Below, piece by piece: positions 1 to 9,583 of a stretch of 47,376 bases of DNA. The position numbers and the translations under genes were made by a program. The notes under the pieces were generated by a model. That model did not search any database, was not told where the DNA came from, and saw only the letters and a list, made by a program, of their open reading frames with translations. How positions within the stretch are numbered: position 1 is the first letter of the stretch; each line of letters starts with the position of its first letter. Where the stretch lies: positions 1 through 47,376 of IMG/VR virus record IMGVR_UViG_3300005647_000002; one strand, written 5' to 3'. Source of the DNA: a virus.

Positions 1-120
1 AGATTTCTCTAAATCATTTCTAATCAATCCCTCACGTCCATCAACAATCTGCTCTAAGACATCTCGTTTCTCTTTGTCAGATGGGTTTTTCTTGATATTG
101 AACTTTGTAATGATTTCTTC
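1..120. repeat. Direct terminal repeat, left copy (circular contig)
   Basis: Bases 1-120 are identical to 47257-47376. The repeat lies wholly inside one coding frame, which reads through the joint without interruption. It is therefore best explained as the overlap of a circular or circularly permuted genome, not a functional repeat. The unique unit is 47,256 bp. Confidence 0.95.
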
Positions 121-3100
121 TACCTTGTTGAAGTCTTTAAAGCTCTGGTTAGCGTCTTTATTATCTCCAGTAAGGTATCTTCTAATAGATTGGATATCAT
201 CTGATGATAGTTCCTCTGCGAATTGCTTTACTTTCTTTTGTGTTACACCTGCTGACTTTGTTACGAGACTGTCGAATCCGCCTTTAGCGTCTTTGCCGAA
301 TTGTACGAAGTCTGCGCTGCCTTTTGTTGTTTTAGATGTTGCTGCGTTTTTTAGCTGACCAAAAGCACCCTTTATTCTACTTTTTCTCTCAGAATCTTTG
401 CCAAAGACAAGTTTTTCAATGGCTTTTTCATAACGCAAGTCCGAGTTTAGCACCTTATTAGCTAAACTAGAAACAACCTTACCTAGTAGCCCTCCAGTCG
501 GATCACCGATGCCCATAGAAAATGCTGCATCCATAGTGCTATTCTTTATACCCTGCTCAAAAAGCGATTTCTGACTATCATTGCCAAACATCTTTGTAGC
601 AAGCCATGCGAAGGTAGCATCATCTTGTATATCGTAACCTGTAAGGTTTTTTAATGACTCTGCGTTTGTCAGTGCTTGACCATTTCTGTCACTGTACAGT
701 CTATTCATTAAGAAATTAGGATTATTTCTCGACTTATTCAAAATCGCAATTTCGTCCGCAGCGTTAGAATAGTCATCCAATAATTTAGCCTGATCTTTTG
801 GTATACTTTCACGATTTACTTTTGCAAGATCGGCTCTGATACTTTTTGCAATGCCATCAATATTTCCAGATACCTCCTGAGAACTTTTACCAAAATCGGC
901 TTTACTACCAACTCTAGATATTACATCAACTAATGATTCTAGTGTACCTGTAGTAGTTGCAAACTCAATATCATCAAAAAACTCACCAATCATTTTTCTC
1001 TCGGAGTCGCTATATACACCCCTTCTTCCATCAATATCTTCAACTTTGATTTTGCCATCTTGATCTTTACTCACTCTAACACCTTGTGACTCTAATTTGC
1101 TATTTAGTCCATTGATAACAGAAGCAAGTTTATTCTTATCAACTGTAGTTCCTCCATATTCTTTTCTAAATTTACCAATTTCTGATCCTATGTCATTTAG
1201 AATATCCTGAGCCATGTCAACAGTAGCGATATACTTGTCAGCAGCTACTTGAGGTGCTGCTCTCATTGTATCGCTATTATTTCTATTGATTGCTGCTGAT
1301 ACATAGAAGTTATAAGCGTCAGGCTTATTCTTGATACGTTCTTTTATGGATCGATCTATTTTAGGGTCTCCAAGTATTCTTTGTCTGATTCCATCAGCAG
1401 CTCTTGATTCTGTAAGGAGATTCATACCAGCAGTTATCCTACCAACCGCCCCAGGCTTATCCTTTTCAATTCCCTCAAGTACTAACTCTTCTATCTCTCT
1501 TTCGATTTGATCTTTTGCACTGTCTGTATTCAATAAGGTGCTGTTTGGCTTTACATCACTAAACCTGGAATTGTTTTCTCTATCATTGAAACCAAGACTG
1601 CTATCGCTTGAGCCTGTCTCTCTTTTATCTGTAATAACATCAACTATTTCATCTCCTGTTTTTGGCAATGTTACAACTTCATCAGCATTTTTTGTTGCGC
1701 TTCTTATACCGCTATCCACACCCTCTTGAATTGTTTGGGTTGCTGCCTTAAAAGCTGTTCTTGCTGCACCACCAGTTAAGACTGATATGATACCACCACC
1801 TATATTTGCTAAAGCCTCAAAGTTCTCTGCATTTACCTTGTTGTCAGTGCTACTATTTTTCCATGTACTATAAGTCTCTATTCCACGACTAGCAGCCTGT
1901 AATCCAGCAGCCACAGCAGGATTCTTCTTTATTTCTTCCCCAAGTTCTGCAAATTCTTTATCAGATGTTGCAAGGTCTGCTGTTTCTGCTACTGCTGCCT
2001 CTCCTAGATCGAATATAAAACCAAGCACATCACCTGTTACTTGTGTACCCGTATCACCTCTTAATTGTTCGCCTGAATCTAGTCTCTGAAATGACTCTGC
2101 AATGCTACCTCGTCTTTTTGTGTATGCCTCTGATACCCTTGAAAAGAGTGTATCTTCACCCTCTGTCCTTGAGAAGTCTTGACCAAAACCTGGAATTGGC
2201 AAACCTCCAACGATAGCACCATTTTCTGGTGTGTTTTCTCCTAATCCCTGTGATTGTGTCTCAGAAAGTCCTATATTAAAGCCAGATTCTGCATTATCTA
2301 CTTTTTTTTTACCAGTTTCAGGATCATAGCCTTGTGACTCGATATAAGCCCTAGCTTTAGGGTTGTTTGGGTTTGTGAGTGCTAATTGTAGCTTTCTGTC
2401 TGTGATTGGCTCGTCCCCTGTAGATGAATCTTGCACAGAGCCGCTCAAACCTTGCACTTTAGCAAGTCCGCTTTCTAATGCATCCTTTACTCTTTGCACC
2501 TCAGCTATAAATGCCTCCTCTGATATTTTTGGATCTGCAAGTATAGTCTCTGCATCTGCCAATGCTTTCTGCTCCGCATCAGTAATAGTACCTTGTCCAG
2601 CTAGTTTTTCACGAGCGTTTACGATCAAAGTTGATACAATTTGAGTTCTTTTAGCATTAAAATCAGCGGCTTCAGTTCCTGATACAAAATCTGTTGCTCC
2701 TCCTCCGAATGGCAATATTGATCTCACTGACTTCCCAAAACCTGCTCCGACTGCTGCCTTGAACCCTCTATTGTTAGTAATATCATCTTGTAATAATTTG
2801 ACTTTCTCTATATCACCAGTGAGTAAGTCGACTGTAGAGAGCCTATCATCTTCTTTTAGCTTCCTTTCTTCTCGAACCTCAAATTGCTTATCTGGGCTTA
2901 AACCTGCTAATGGGTCAACCTCTCCAGTTCCACCTCCGTATCTGTTCTGTAATTCAAAGAACTTTTCCATCTTATCAACATTTGCATCTGTAATTTCAAT
3001 TCCATTTATTTCACCATAAACATTACTGGAATCAGTAAAATTACTTTCAACATAAGCATTTACCTCACTCGGTTGTAGATTGAGTTTATACAAACCAGCT

Positions 3101-3183
3101 TTATACTTATTCTTATCATAGCCTTTCTGTAAAGCTATTGATGTGAAATCATTTGCTATTTGTAATTGTTTATCTGATGCCAT
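1..3183 (-). CDS. Large helical virion protein, probable internal/ejection protein (main part; continues at 47256-47227)
   Basis: The gene starts at ATG 3183, runs to base 1 and continues across the circular joint from 47256 to a TAA at 47229-47227, giving about 1070 residues. The predicted composition is largely alpha-helical and polar (rich in D, E, K, S and N). Two short Gly/Ala-rich stretches, near residues 135-150 and 455-475, could be weak membrane-interacting segments. I recognise no catalytic motif. It follows a 289-residue helical protein at the end of the head/tail-completion genes and precedes the fibre genes, where short-tailed phages keep internal virion or DNA-ejection proteins. 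That role is inferred from size, composition and position. A tape-measure role is less likely because no tube or sheath genes are seen. Confidence 0.85.
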   Translation of the reverse strand, partial: MASDKQLQIANDFTSIALQKGYDKNKYKAGLYKLNLQPSEVNAYVESNFTDSSNVYGEINGIEITDANVDKMEKFFELQNRYGGGTGEVDPLAGLSPDKQFEVREERKLKEDDRLSTVDLLTGDIEKVKLLQDDITNNRGFKAAVGAGFGKSVRSILPFGGGATDFVSGTEAADFNAKRTQIVSTLIVNAREKLAGQGTITDAEQKALADAETILADPKISEEAFIAEVQRVKDALESGLAKVQGLSGSVQDSSTGDEPITDRKLQLALTNPNNPKARAYIESQGYDPETGKKKVDNAESGFNIGLSETQSQGLGENTPENGAIVGGLPIPGFGQDFSRTEGEDTLFSRVSEAYTKRRGSIAESFQRLDSGEQLRGDTGTQVTGDVLGFIFDLGEAAVAETADLATSDKEFAELGEEIKKNPAVAAGLQAASRGIETYSTWKNSSTDNKVNAENFEALANIGGGIISVLTGGAARTAFKAATQTIQEGVDSGIRSATKNADEVVTLPKTGDEIVDVITDKRETGSSDSSLGFNDRENNSRFSDVKPNSTLLNTDSAKDQIEREIEELVLEGIEKDKPGAVGRITAGMNLLTESRAADGIRQRILGDPKIDRSIKERIKNKPDAYNFYVSAAINRNNSDTMRAAPQVAADKYIATVDMAQDILNDIGSEIGKFRKEYGGTTVDKNKLASVINGLNSKLESQGVRVSKDQDGKIKVEDIDGRRGVYSDSERKMIGEFFDDIEFATTTGTLESLVDVISRVGSKADFGKSSQEVSGNIDGIAKSIRADLAKVNRESIPKDQAKLLDDYSNAADEIAILNKSRNNPNFLMNRLYSDRNGQALTNAESLKNLTGYDIQDDATFAWLATKMFGNDSQKSLFEQGIKNSTMDAAFSMGIGDPTGGLLGKVVSSLANKVLNSDLRYEKAIEKLVFGKDSERKSRIKGAFGQLKNAATSKTTKGSADFVQFGKDAKGGFDSLVTKSAGVTQKKVKQFAEELSSDDIQSIRRYLTGDNKDANQSFKDFNKVEEIITKFNIKKNPSDKEKRDVLEQIVDGREGLIRNDLEKS

Positions 3184-3187
3184 AGTT

Positions 3188-4057
3188 TTATCCAAAATTT
3201 ATATCATACTCCTCTTCATCTGTGAGCCTTGGTCTTCCAGCAGCCTCCGCAGCGTTATTGATATCTGCTATAAGTTGGTCGTAATCCTCTCCTGGTAAAG
3301 CTAAGTCTTTTGCGTCTCTCAATGCCTTAATAGACTTCAGGTAAAGATCAACAGGATCTTCTTGCAATAATGTAGCCTGTATCTGATTGTTAGGGTTTTC
3401 TTCGTTTGATATTTCAGCACCATCCTCATCAGTGAAACTTCCGATTGATGTTGGCTTTTGTCCATCAGTCACATCACCATCTAGGCTATTTATGAGATCC
3501 TCTGCACTTCCAATATTTGTTCCGTCTGTTATTTCAAGTTTTTTGTTTGAAATTTCAAGGTTTCTCTCGGCAGTCCTCCCAAGAATATCATCAATGCTAC
3601 CAGAAAGATCACTAACACCTGCCTCTACAGCCAACCCCTTTGCATTTACCAGAGTCGCTGCGTCAGTATCAGCTAGTGTTTGCTCACGCAGTAAGTCTGT
3701 TGCATCTTTCTTTTCTCTATCACTTACAACATCTATAGCTCTATTCGCTTGTCCTATCAGTAATTCCCTATCTGCTCGCAGTACATCACTAAGTTCTCTC
3801 TCAAATCCTGCGATCTGATTTATAGAAAAGTTATTATTTCCTGTAATAAACTGGGTTTTCTCTTGTGAGTTCCTATCAAAAGCAGCTATTTCATTTGCTG
3901 CAAGTCGTGTAGCCTCTGCTGTATTTCTCAAGTCGTTGTTCTGTGCAATGTTATTGAAGTTTTTTGTAGCTGCGAAAACATCAAAATTCTGAACAGGTCG
4001 CTGTGCAGAAGCATCGAAGTTAAAACTCTTATCTAATCCTAGTGCTTGTTCAAACAT
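3188..4057 (-). CDS. Helical protein, possible ejection/internal virion protein
   Basis: This 289-residue protein is rich in Asn, Asp, Ala and Glu and is predicted to be mostly helical with coiled-coil character. It has no cysteine, unlike the neighbouring tail genes. The acidic C-terminal third (from about residue 200) looks disordered. It lies 4 bases after the preceding gene and 4 bases before the 1070-residue protein, so the pair is probably co-expressed and may work together in the virion. Role inferred from position; no family recognised. Confidence 0.8.
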   Translation of the reverse strand: MFEQALGLDKSFNFDASAQRPVQNFDVFAATKNFNNIAQNNDLRNTAEATRLAANEIAAFDRNSQEKTQFITGNNNFSINQIAGFERELSDVLRADRELLIGQANRAIDVVSDREKKDATDLLREQTLADTDAATLVNAKGLAVEAGVSDLSGSIDDILGRTAERNLEISNKKLEITDGTNIGSAEDLINSLDGDVTDGQKPTSIGSFTDEDGAEISNEENPNNQIQATLLQEDPVDLYLKSIKALRDAKDLALPGEDYDQLIADINNAAEAAGRPRLTDEEEYDINFG

Positions 4058-4061
4058 ATAT

Positions 4062-4541
4062 TTATGGGAGTGGTGTTATTGATCCTGCAAGCCTTAGTTC
4101 TTCCAACACATTACAAAGATCATAACGGAATCCATTACATTCTAGTATTATACCATTATTTGAGATTGTCATTATTTCCACGCCATTTTCATCACATATA
4201 GAAAAAACCCAATCGCCTGTATTGTTGATGTCTTGTGGTCGCTCATGACGTACCCAAAAGAAGGGTTTACCATCTCGATTTACTCTTCCTACGCCAAAAT
4301 CCCTTTCTATGTTTATTTTCCTGTATTTTCCATGAAGCATACCGACACGCTTCTGCAATTCTGGATCAGGCTTGAATATCTGATCTCCATAAGCGTCATG
4401 CTCCCTCTGTAGCTTCTTCTCGCTGTCTGAGAGCTGTCTTGACTGGTCTATGGTCGGTTTACCCCTATGAGTATGCAAAACGCCGTCCTGACCATGTAGG
4501 ACGCTCTTGTGATCTACCTGTGATTCTAAATCATTAGCCAT
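4062..4541 (-). CDS. Unknown tail-region protein
   Basis: This 159-residue protein is not recognised. The N-terminal 70 residues are polar and charged (many H, D, K and Q). The C-terminal half reads like a compact beta-rich domain: a run with PFFWVRHERP is followed by a segment resembling the generic pattern of a phage fibre or baseplate beta domain. The start codon shares a base with the stop of the upstream 497-residue gene, indicating translational coupling. Position suggests a virion or assembly role, which is unproven. Confidence 0.75.
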   Translation of the reverse strand: MANDLESQVDHKSVLHGQDGVLHTHRGKPTIDQSRQLSDSEKKLQREHDAYGDQIFKPDPELQKRVGMLHGKYRKINIERDFGVGRVNRDGKPFFWVRHERPQDINNTGDWVFSICDENGVEIMTISNNGIILECNGFRYDLCNVLEELRLAGSITPLP

Positions 4542-6034
4542 TATGTTGTGTATTGTATGAATGACCGCATAACTGGGGTATCAATGCCTAGTAGCCTCTT
4601 TTCATCTATGGAATTTTCATGCTTTCCGTTTCTGGTTTCTGTAATGAGCTTACCGCCTGTTGATGGGTTTAGCGTGATTCTGGTTTGCACATGAGTAGGC
4701 GTACATTCGTCAGGACAGATCAGATCTCCTTCGACTTCATAGATACTCAGTCCATCTTTTCTGTGAAATCCTGTAGAACTATCTCTATTCTCACCAAAAC
4801 CATCTTTATTGTCGTATTTGTTCCACCCTGTATTGTTTACATTGGTAAAACAGTCAAAGTCGTTTCGTGAGCGTGTAAGCCAGTAGTAAAGCTGTATGTT
4901 TCGTGGAGACATGCCTTGAATGGGTAAATTAAACTCAATCGCAGGGAACTCAATGAATCCCTGTGTAAACTTACTCTTATCAAGTCTCTCTACCCACGCA
5001 TTGCCTTTACCATCGCTAAATGAAGCTAGTAGTAGCTCTCCAGATGAATCAAAGTAGTATGGCGTGTCAAATGAAACACTATATGTACTCCATGTAGCCC
5101 TTAAATTAGGCGTGTATGGGCTTGCTAGTGATTCTAGCTTTACCTTCTCGCCTCGTGCGCTCTCAGCCCTCTGAAACAGAACTAACTCGTCTGACTCATC
5201 CTGCTTAATGATTGTCATAAGCCTTCCATCATATCCAAAAGTAGGCAAGTAGTCATGCGTTGTTTGATTGTACGAACTATTTATATATGTTCGTATTCGT
5301 GGTAATTGCTTACGAAAGAAGTCAGGGCCACCTGTTACCTGATTTATACGACCACAGTCATCACCATCAATAGCGTATATAAGGTTAGAGTTGTGAGATC
5401 GAAGATACATGTGCGTACCTCGTCCATTTCTTGCTGTACCATAGCTTACTTCATCACCGAATGGGATAATTGCGCTAATCGTATGATCGTCTCTCGTTTC
5501 ATGCTGATTTAAAGATACATTATATCCCTCGTCAACTCTACCGAGATATTGACCATGACCAAAGTATAAGAAACCAGCAGCAGCAGCCATTGGGTGTTCT
5601 TCTTGCTGTGTAACTTCCATCCTCTTAAAAACCTTCTTGTTTCCATTCTGCCACTCGAAGAAACCTAGCTGACAGCAACCAATAAAGTAAATTCTGTTTC
5701 TAAAGACATGTGCGCCAGTATGACCACCGCCATCTTCACATGCTGGATTGGTAAAGCAGAGATCCCATGTTCCATCTCTTTTTCGTACCCATATCTTACC
5801 TGTGATCTTTGAAAAAGCATAGGATACCTCTGTACCTGTCACAACGATATATGCTGGCTCGTTTGGTGCATTACCTTTTGTTTCTTCAACCATCGCATAA
5901 GGGCAACTAGCAAATCCTTGTTCTTCAACAATATTTGCAAATACCCAAGGGCAATAATCTTCTATAATTCTACTTTTTGTAATACCACGATCAGCGTGTG
6001 ACCTTCTGACTAATTGTTTGGTGACGCTCGCCAT
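4541..6034 (-). CDS. Beta-propeller-like tail/stabilisation protein
   Basis: This 497-residue protein is rich in aromatic and short beta-strand segments. Recurrent blade-like patterns such as GKIWVRKRDGTWDLC, NRIYFIG and GEVSYGTARNG are spaced along its length, as in beta-propellers. In short-tailed phages a propeller-like stabilisation or hub protein often sits between the connector genes and the ejection proteins, and this gene lies between the collar protein and two helical proteins. The fold is inferred from pattern and the role from position. A tail-hub or receptor-binding role is possible. Confidence 0.75.
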   Translation of the reverse strand: MASVTKQLVRRSHADRGITKSRIIEDYCPWVFANIVEEQGFASCPYAMVEETKGNAPNEPAYIVVTGTEVSYAFSKITGKIWVRKRDGTWDLCFTNPACEDGGGHTGAHVFRNRIYFIGCCQLGFFEWQNGNKKVFKRMEVTQQEEHPMAAAAGFLYFGHGQYLGRVDEGYNVSLNQHETRDDHTISAIIPFGDEVSYGTARNGRGTHMYLRSHNSNLIYAIDGDDCGRINQVTGGPDFFRKQLPRIRTYINSSYNQTTHDYLPTFGYDGRLMTIIKQDESDELVLFQRAESARGEKVKLESLASPYTPNLRATWSTYSVSFDTPYYFDSSGELLLASFSDGKGNAWVERLDKSKFTQGFIEFPAIEFNLPIQGMSPRNIQLYYWLTRSRNDFDCFTNVNNTGWNKYDNKDGFGENRDSSTGFHRKDGLSIYEVEGDLICPDECTPTHVQTRITLNPSTGGKLITETRNGKHENSIDEKRLLGIDTPVMRSFIQYTT

Positions 6035-6043
6035 ATTGTAAGT

Positions 6044-7000
6044 TTAAGGTTGTGGTACCCACCATGGATAATCGTTATTCTCTGCTTCTTCTCGGACTCC
6101 ATAATCGTCATAACATGCTGGCTTTGCTGGCTTTGACCCTTCATCTATTGAAGCACATAGCCCAGGCTTACAGATATACATGTAATAACTAACTGCCTTT
6201 GATGGCTGCATGTTGTTTGTAGGCTGTGTATCGGCCTCTGCACCTTTGATAAGATCCTGCTCAACACTGAAACATCCGTCTGGCGTTTCTGCTGTAGTGT
6301 ACTGGACATAATCTGTACCCTCTACTGCTGTATCTGAAACACATCCGCCATCAATATCAAGAATAAAGTGATAGTCATATCCGTCAGGAACTTCTAGTAT
6401 TGGATCTTCATTAGGATCTAACTGTTCATCGCCTCGTGGAACCCATATAGCCTTTGTAGGTACTTTAAAGCTCAAATCAAACTGATCTGTAATGTCACAA
6501 ACCCTGCTTTCTTCACATTGCATCGTATGCTTTGCCTCACCTGTACACATGCCAACGCTTGTAAGTCCATGACCATAGTAGTCTGTAGGATCCGCCATAA
6601 CTGGAACTTGACCTCGCATATCGCACATTGTATAGCACTCTACGAGATCACCTGATTTGTTGTAGTAATTGATTTTTCGTCCGTCCATCAAAGCCCAACA
6701 CTTATTACAGCATGGAGCGTCACTAGAAGTAATTGCATTGATTTTTACATCACCAAAGCACCAGTCAGTAAATTTATTGACCATATCTTCCATAAAGAAA
6801 CGGAAAGGGACATATCCACAGTTATCTCCTGGAACGAAACCAAGTAGCCACATGTTATTAGGGATTTCTCCATGCTCTTGGACATCCCATCTATCAAAGA
6901 TTGCTGCGTCTACTGCTGCTGGACACATATTGCCTCTGCAACTGTCATCTCCACAGAGACTTCCGCAACATCCATCTGAGTAGTCTAATTCTCCTGCCAT
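6044..7000 (-). CDS. Cysteine-rich phage tail collar-domain protein
   Basis: The 318-residue protein has the signature order of the phage tail collar domain: CWALMDGRKI at 101-110, DMRGQVPVM at 127-135 and GEAKHTM at 154-160, matching the family pattern W-x-x-x-DG, D-x-RG-x-x-P and G-x-x-x-H-x-(L/M). It contains about 20 cysteines (6%), several as CC or CxxC pairs, with five in the first 26 residues. Collar proteins sit where fibres join the tail. The cysteine load suggests disulfides or metal sites. It starts at ATG 7000 behind an A/T-rich leader with no Shine-Dalgarno site. Confidence 0.85.
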   Translation of the reverse strand: MAGELDYSDGCCGSLCGDDSCRGNMCPAAVDAAIFDRWDVQEHGEIPNNMWLLGFVPGDNCGYVPFRFFMEDMVNKFTDWCFGDVKINAITSSDAPCCNKCWALMDGRKINYYNKSGDLVECYTMCDMRGQVPVMADPTDYYGHGLTSVGMCTGEAKHTMQCEESRVCDITDQFDLSFKVPTKAIWVPRGDEQLDPNEDPILEVPDGYDYHFILDIDGGCVSDTAVEGTDYVQYTTAETPDGCFSVEQDLIKGAEADTQPTNNMQPSKAVSYYMYICKPGLCASIDEGSKPAKPACYDDYGVREEAENNDYPWWVPQP

Positions 7001-7004
7001 ATAT

Positions 7005-7196
7005 TTATGTTATTGATTGATCTGATCCACTAAAGGTAGCGCTGTATGGACGAAATGCGTTATATGGATTATACGGAACAACATCTTTATAGATAATTCT
7101 TTCCTGTACAACTGTTTTTGCTTCTTTCAACATTTCAATTTCTTTTTTCAGTAATTCTATCTCTTTTTCATACAATTCTTTTTCTTTATCGCTCAT
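7005..7196 (-). CDS. Small coiled-coil protein
   Basis: This 63-residue protein has an N-terminal half (about residues 3-35) that is a clear heptad-type coiled coil of E, K, L and I. It is followed by a Tyr/Pro/Asn-rich tail ending in ATFSGSDQSIT. It is tightly packed between two tail genes. It may be a small structural or fibre-trimerisation protein; the function is unknown. Confidence 0.75.
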   Translation of the reverse strand: MSDKEKELYEKEIELLKKEIEMLKEAKTVVQERIIYKDVVPYNPYNAFRPYSATFSGSDQSIT

Positions 7197-7200
7197 AATC

Positions 7201-7419
7201 TTAATATATTTTTCTTATTGGTGTTCGCACCTGTATCATTACTCGCTCTCCACAGTCATCAAAATATGATATTGGTTGACCGCAGATTGTCAGTACAGTT
7301 TTCATGTAAGTAGGTTTCTGTCTATCGTTATCTGGTAGTGATCCTTGTGGCTTTCTATTTACCAGAGAAGATGTGCATAATCCTTTACATTTACTGTTTT
7401 TACAACATTTATCACTCAT
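7201..7419 (-). CDS. Small cysteine-containing virion-region protein
   Basis: A 72-residue protein. I place the start at ATG 7419, giving MSDKCCKNSKCKG, 5 bases past the stop of the upstream gene; an upstream in-frame ATG at 7482 would overlap that gene by about 58 bases. The N-terminus has a CC-x3-C-x3-C cluster and the middle holds CGQPISYFDDCGER, which looks like a beta hairpin. Function unknown; the cysteine content matches its tail neighbours. Confidence 0.7.
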   Translation of the reverse strand: MSDKCCKNSKCKGLCTSSLVNRKPQGSLPDNDRQKPTYMKTVLTICGQPISYFDDCGERVMIQVRTPIRKIY

Positions 7420-7423
7420 ATTT

Positions 7424-8287
7424 TTACTTATACTGATAAATTGGGAGATCATCGTGCCATCTGACAGGTACTTCGTTCTCATCGCCTTTCTTGTAGGCTT
7501 TAATCATCTGTTGATAGAGTAACGTGTACATTTCTACTGTGCTGGCATGTGTGCCACCTTTTTGACCATCGTGCCTATTCAAGTAGCGTAACGCTGTGAA
7601 ATATGCCAAAACTCTGTACCACCGTGAAGGGAAATTAACGTTTTTCGTGTCTTTGGTGATAAATCCTGCACTTTGCCTATATGTTAGTCGCAATTCTCCG
7701 TACTGTGTGACCTTAAATGGCAGTATAATGCAGTTATTTTCCTTCAGATATACATCCTTGCACTTGAAACAGATTTTACACTTGTTAAACGCCATATCGT
7801 ACGCCTCAGAGCCTCTCTTGCAGCATTTACTCTGGTTAAACTGGTTATGCTTGATAGGTTTCATCTCCTTGAAGCAACAACATCCTGCGTCATACTCTAC
7901 TCGTATGATCTCTGCTGTATCTTTTGGGAGTGGATATTGATTGTAACGTCCCATCTCTCCATCGTCTTGTCCTTCCTCTACCATCACTGGAATGACTGTG
8001 GTACGTACAAAATCAGTAAGACACTTAGTCTCAGCGATGATTTCTTCCTGTAAAAAGCCTATAGAGAACTGTAGATCACGCAAAAAGGCATCAAACTTAT
8101 AGCTTTCACCTTGCGTATTGAGTACGTTCATCTTTATTTCCCTGTAAAGGAAGTGGACATCGTTGCCTTCTGGACATTCTGGATTGGCAAACTTAGAGAA
8201 GTCTTGGGTACATTTATCTGTACAACCTTGCAAGTTATCTGCACTGTTGTACTCGTTGTACTGATTGTAAGAATGATTTGCTGGCAT
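7424..8287 (-). CDS. Probable head-tail connector / tail tubular (ring) protein
   Basis: This 287-residue protein lies just after the major capsid gene. Its C-terminal part, FPSRWYRVLAYFTALRYL followed by a helical stretch to about residue 275, resembles the helical end of T7 gp11-like adaptor proteins of short-tailed phages. About 13 cysteines cluster in the middle: CCC near 134, CC near 154, then CKICFKC. That suggests a disulfide-linked or metal-binding insertion not usual in the family. An AAGGA site about 8 bases upstream is one of the few Shine-Dalgarno-like signals here. Assignment by position and pattern. Confidence 0.65.
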   Translation of the reverse strand: MPANHSYNQYNEYNSADNLQGCTDKCTQDFSKFANPECPEGNDVHFLYREIKMNVLNTQGESYKFDAFLRDLQFSIGFLQEEIIAETKCLTDFVRTTVIPVMVEEGQDDGEMGRYNQYPLPKDTAEIIRVEYDAGCCCFKEMKPIKHNQFNQSKCCKRGSEAYDMAFNKCKICFKCKDVYLKENNCIILPFKVTQYGELRLTYRQSAGFITKDTKNVNFPSRWYRVLAYFTALRYLNRHDGQKGGTHASTVEMYTLLYQQMIKAYKKGDENEVPVRWHDDLPIYQYK

Positions 8288-8337
8288 AATACTTTCCTTA
8301 TACTACCCACCCTAGAAAGAGTGAGTAAGTAAGGAGA

Positions 8338-9558
8338 TTATTTCTCCTCCGCAACTTTCTTTTCTCCGCTTCCTGGTACAACATTACCATCTTGGCATGT
8401 TGGCTTCTCGTCTGCCTCTGGACACATTTCGCCATCAATAGTGACGTCACATACCTCTTCAGCAGCAGGGAACTCGATACAGAACAAGTTACAGTAGCTC
8501 TGACATGATCGGCTAAAGCCATACTTGAATCCGAATGTATGTGTAGTCTGGAAACCACAATTTACATTCCCCATCGTGTACATCATGTAGCTATTTCGCA
8601 ACATCTTCACAGCATTTCGCTCACCAATCCAGATAACATTGTCTGGCATCTGGTTAAGGGTAATAAACTCAAATGTTCCTCCAAGTGCAGTACCTGCCTG
8701 ACCTGTTGACATGTTGTAGTTCATTGAAAGGATAGAGCTGTTTCCGTCATAGATCGTACTAGAGATAAATGACTTCATTGTACAAGCGTTACCCAAAGCA
8801 AGATATCGACTCGCTCGCCTTCCTGGGATCATCGCCAACTTCTTGTGAAGTTCTGCAAGGAAATCAGGGATCATGTGCTTAGTAAGTGGCTCTGAAACAG
8901 TAACCTTTGGAATACTGCCATCGTCCAACTGAGCTTGCATGAAAGCGTAAAAGTCCTTCTCAAACTTGCAAAGAAAAGCGTCACAAAGTGCAAGCATTTT
9001 CTGGTAACCAAGCTGTAGGTAGTCTGATACATCTTCATCACAGAACTCATCGAAACAAATGTCTGCTTTCGCTGTAAGATCCTTCTTGTGGTCGATTGGG
9101 TTATGATTAGCACCGCCTACGAAGTTACATGTTGGTACTTCACCACAAATGTATTCGATAGCTTCCTGCTCATTCGCTCGGTCGTAACATATTTCTGTAT
9201 ATACTCCCATGTCCCATACCTTGTCCTCGACAAGTCCACTGTTCATGATTGTATTACGTTCTGAAAAGTCTCGTGCGAGTAGTCCTACTGACTTACCTTT
9301 GATGAACTTGTGTACGTCATCAATGTTAGTACAGTCATAGTTTTCTCCCCAATGCTTCAAACAGTCACGCATAGCGTCTACAGTATCAAAACTCTTGACA
9401 TTGCTGATTGTGTTGTTAAAAGACTTTAGTTTGTGTGCGCCTTTACGTAGCGGATGATCTTCTCCGAAGAAAAGATTAAAGCTGATATAAGCAGCACCTT
9501 TTGATGGGTCTTGGTTCCTTCGTGAAAGATCCATTAGACCTCGTGGTAGTTTAGCCAT
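8338..9558 (-). CDS. Major capsid protein
   Basis: This 406-residue protein is encoded directly after an acidic scaffold-like gene and in the order portal, scaffold, capsid, connector. Length and composition fit an HK97-fold capsid protein: an N-terminal arm, a helical spine segment around residues 185-240, and a beta-rich C-terminal region with an FEFITLNQMPDNVIWIGER-type strand pattern. It has 17 cysteines (about 4%), several near the C-terminus, which is unusual for a capsid protein. Its last 30 residues are acidic and flexible. The identification rests on gene order and size, not a diagnostic motif. Confidence 0.8.
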   Translation of the reverse strand: MAKLPRGLMDLSRRNQDPSKGAAYISFNLFFGEDHPLRKGAHKLKSFNNTISNVKSFDTVDAMRDCLKHWGENYDCTNIDDVHKFIKGKSVGLLARDFSERNTIMNSGLVEDKVWDMGVYTEICYDRANEQEAIEYICGEVPTCNFVGGANHNPIDHKKDLTAKADICFDEFCDEDVSDYLQLGYQKMLALCDAFLCKFEKDFYAFMQAQLDDGSIPKVTVSEPLTKHMIPDFLAELHKKLAMIPGRRASRYLALGNACTMKSFISSTIYDGNSSILSMNYNMSTGQAGTALGGTFEFITLNQMPDNVIWIGERNAVKMLRNSYMMYTMGNVNCGFQTTHTFGFKYGFSRSCQSYCNLFCIEFPAAEEVCDVTIDGEMCPEADEKPTCQDGNVVPGSGEKKVAEEK

Positions 9559-9583
9559 CTTGGTGTGTAACTAACACCGCAAT

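Noticed and set aside
74-358. Plus-strand open frames throughout (for example 74-358, 3387-3818, 36873-37337)
   Set aside because: All lie antisense to long minus-strand genes, have Ser/Cys/Leu-biased shadow composition and no consistent leaders.
1-3183. Tape-measure protein
   Set aside because: No tube, sheath or tail-chaperone genes are present; gene order favours an ejection protein of a short-tailed phage.
8298-8558. Minus-strand frame overlapping the end of the capsid gene
   Set aside because: Almost entirely inside the capsid gene in another frame; composition is that of a shifted reading.
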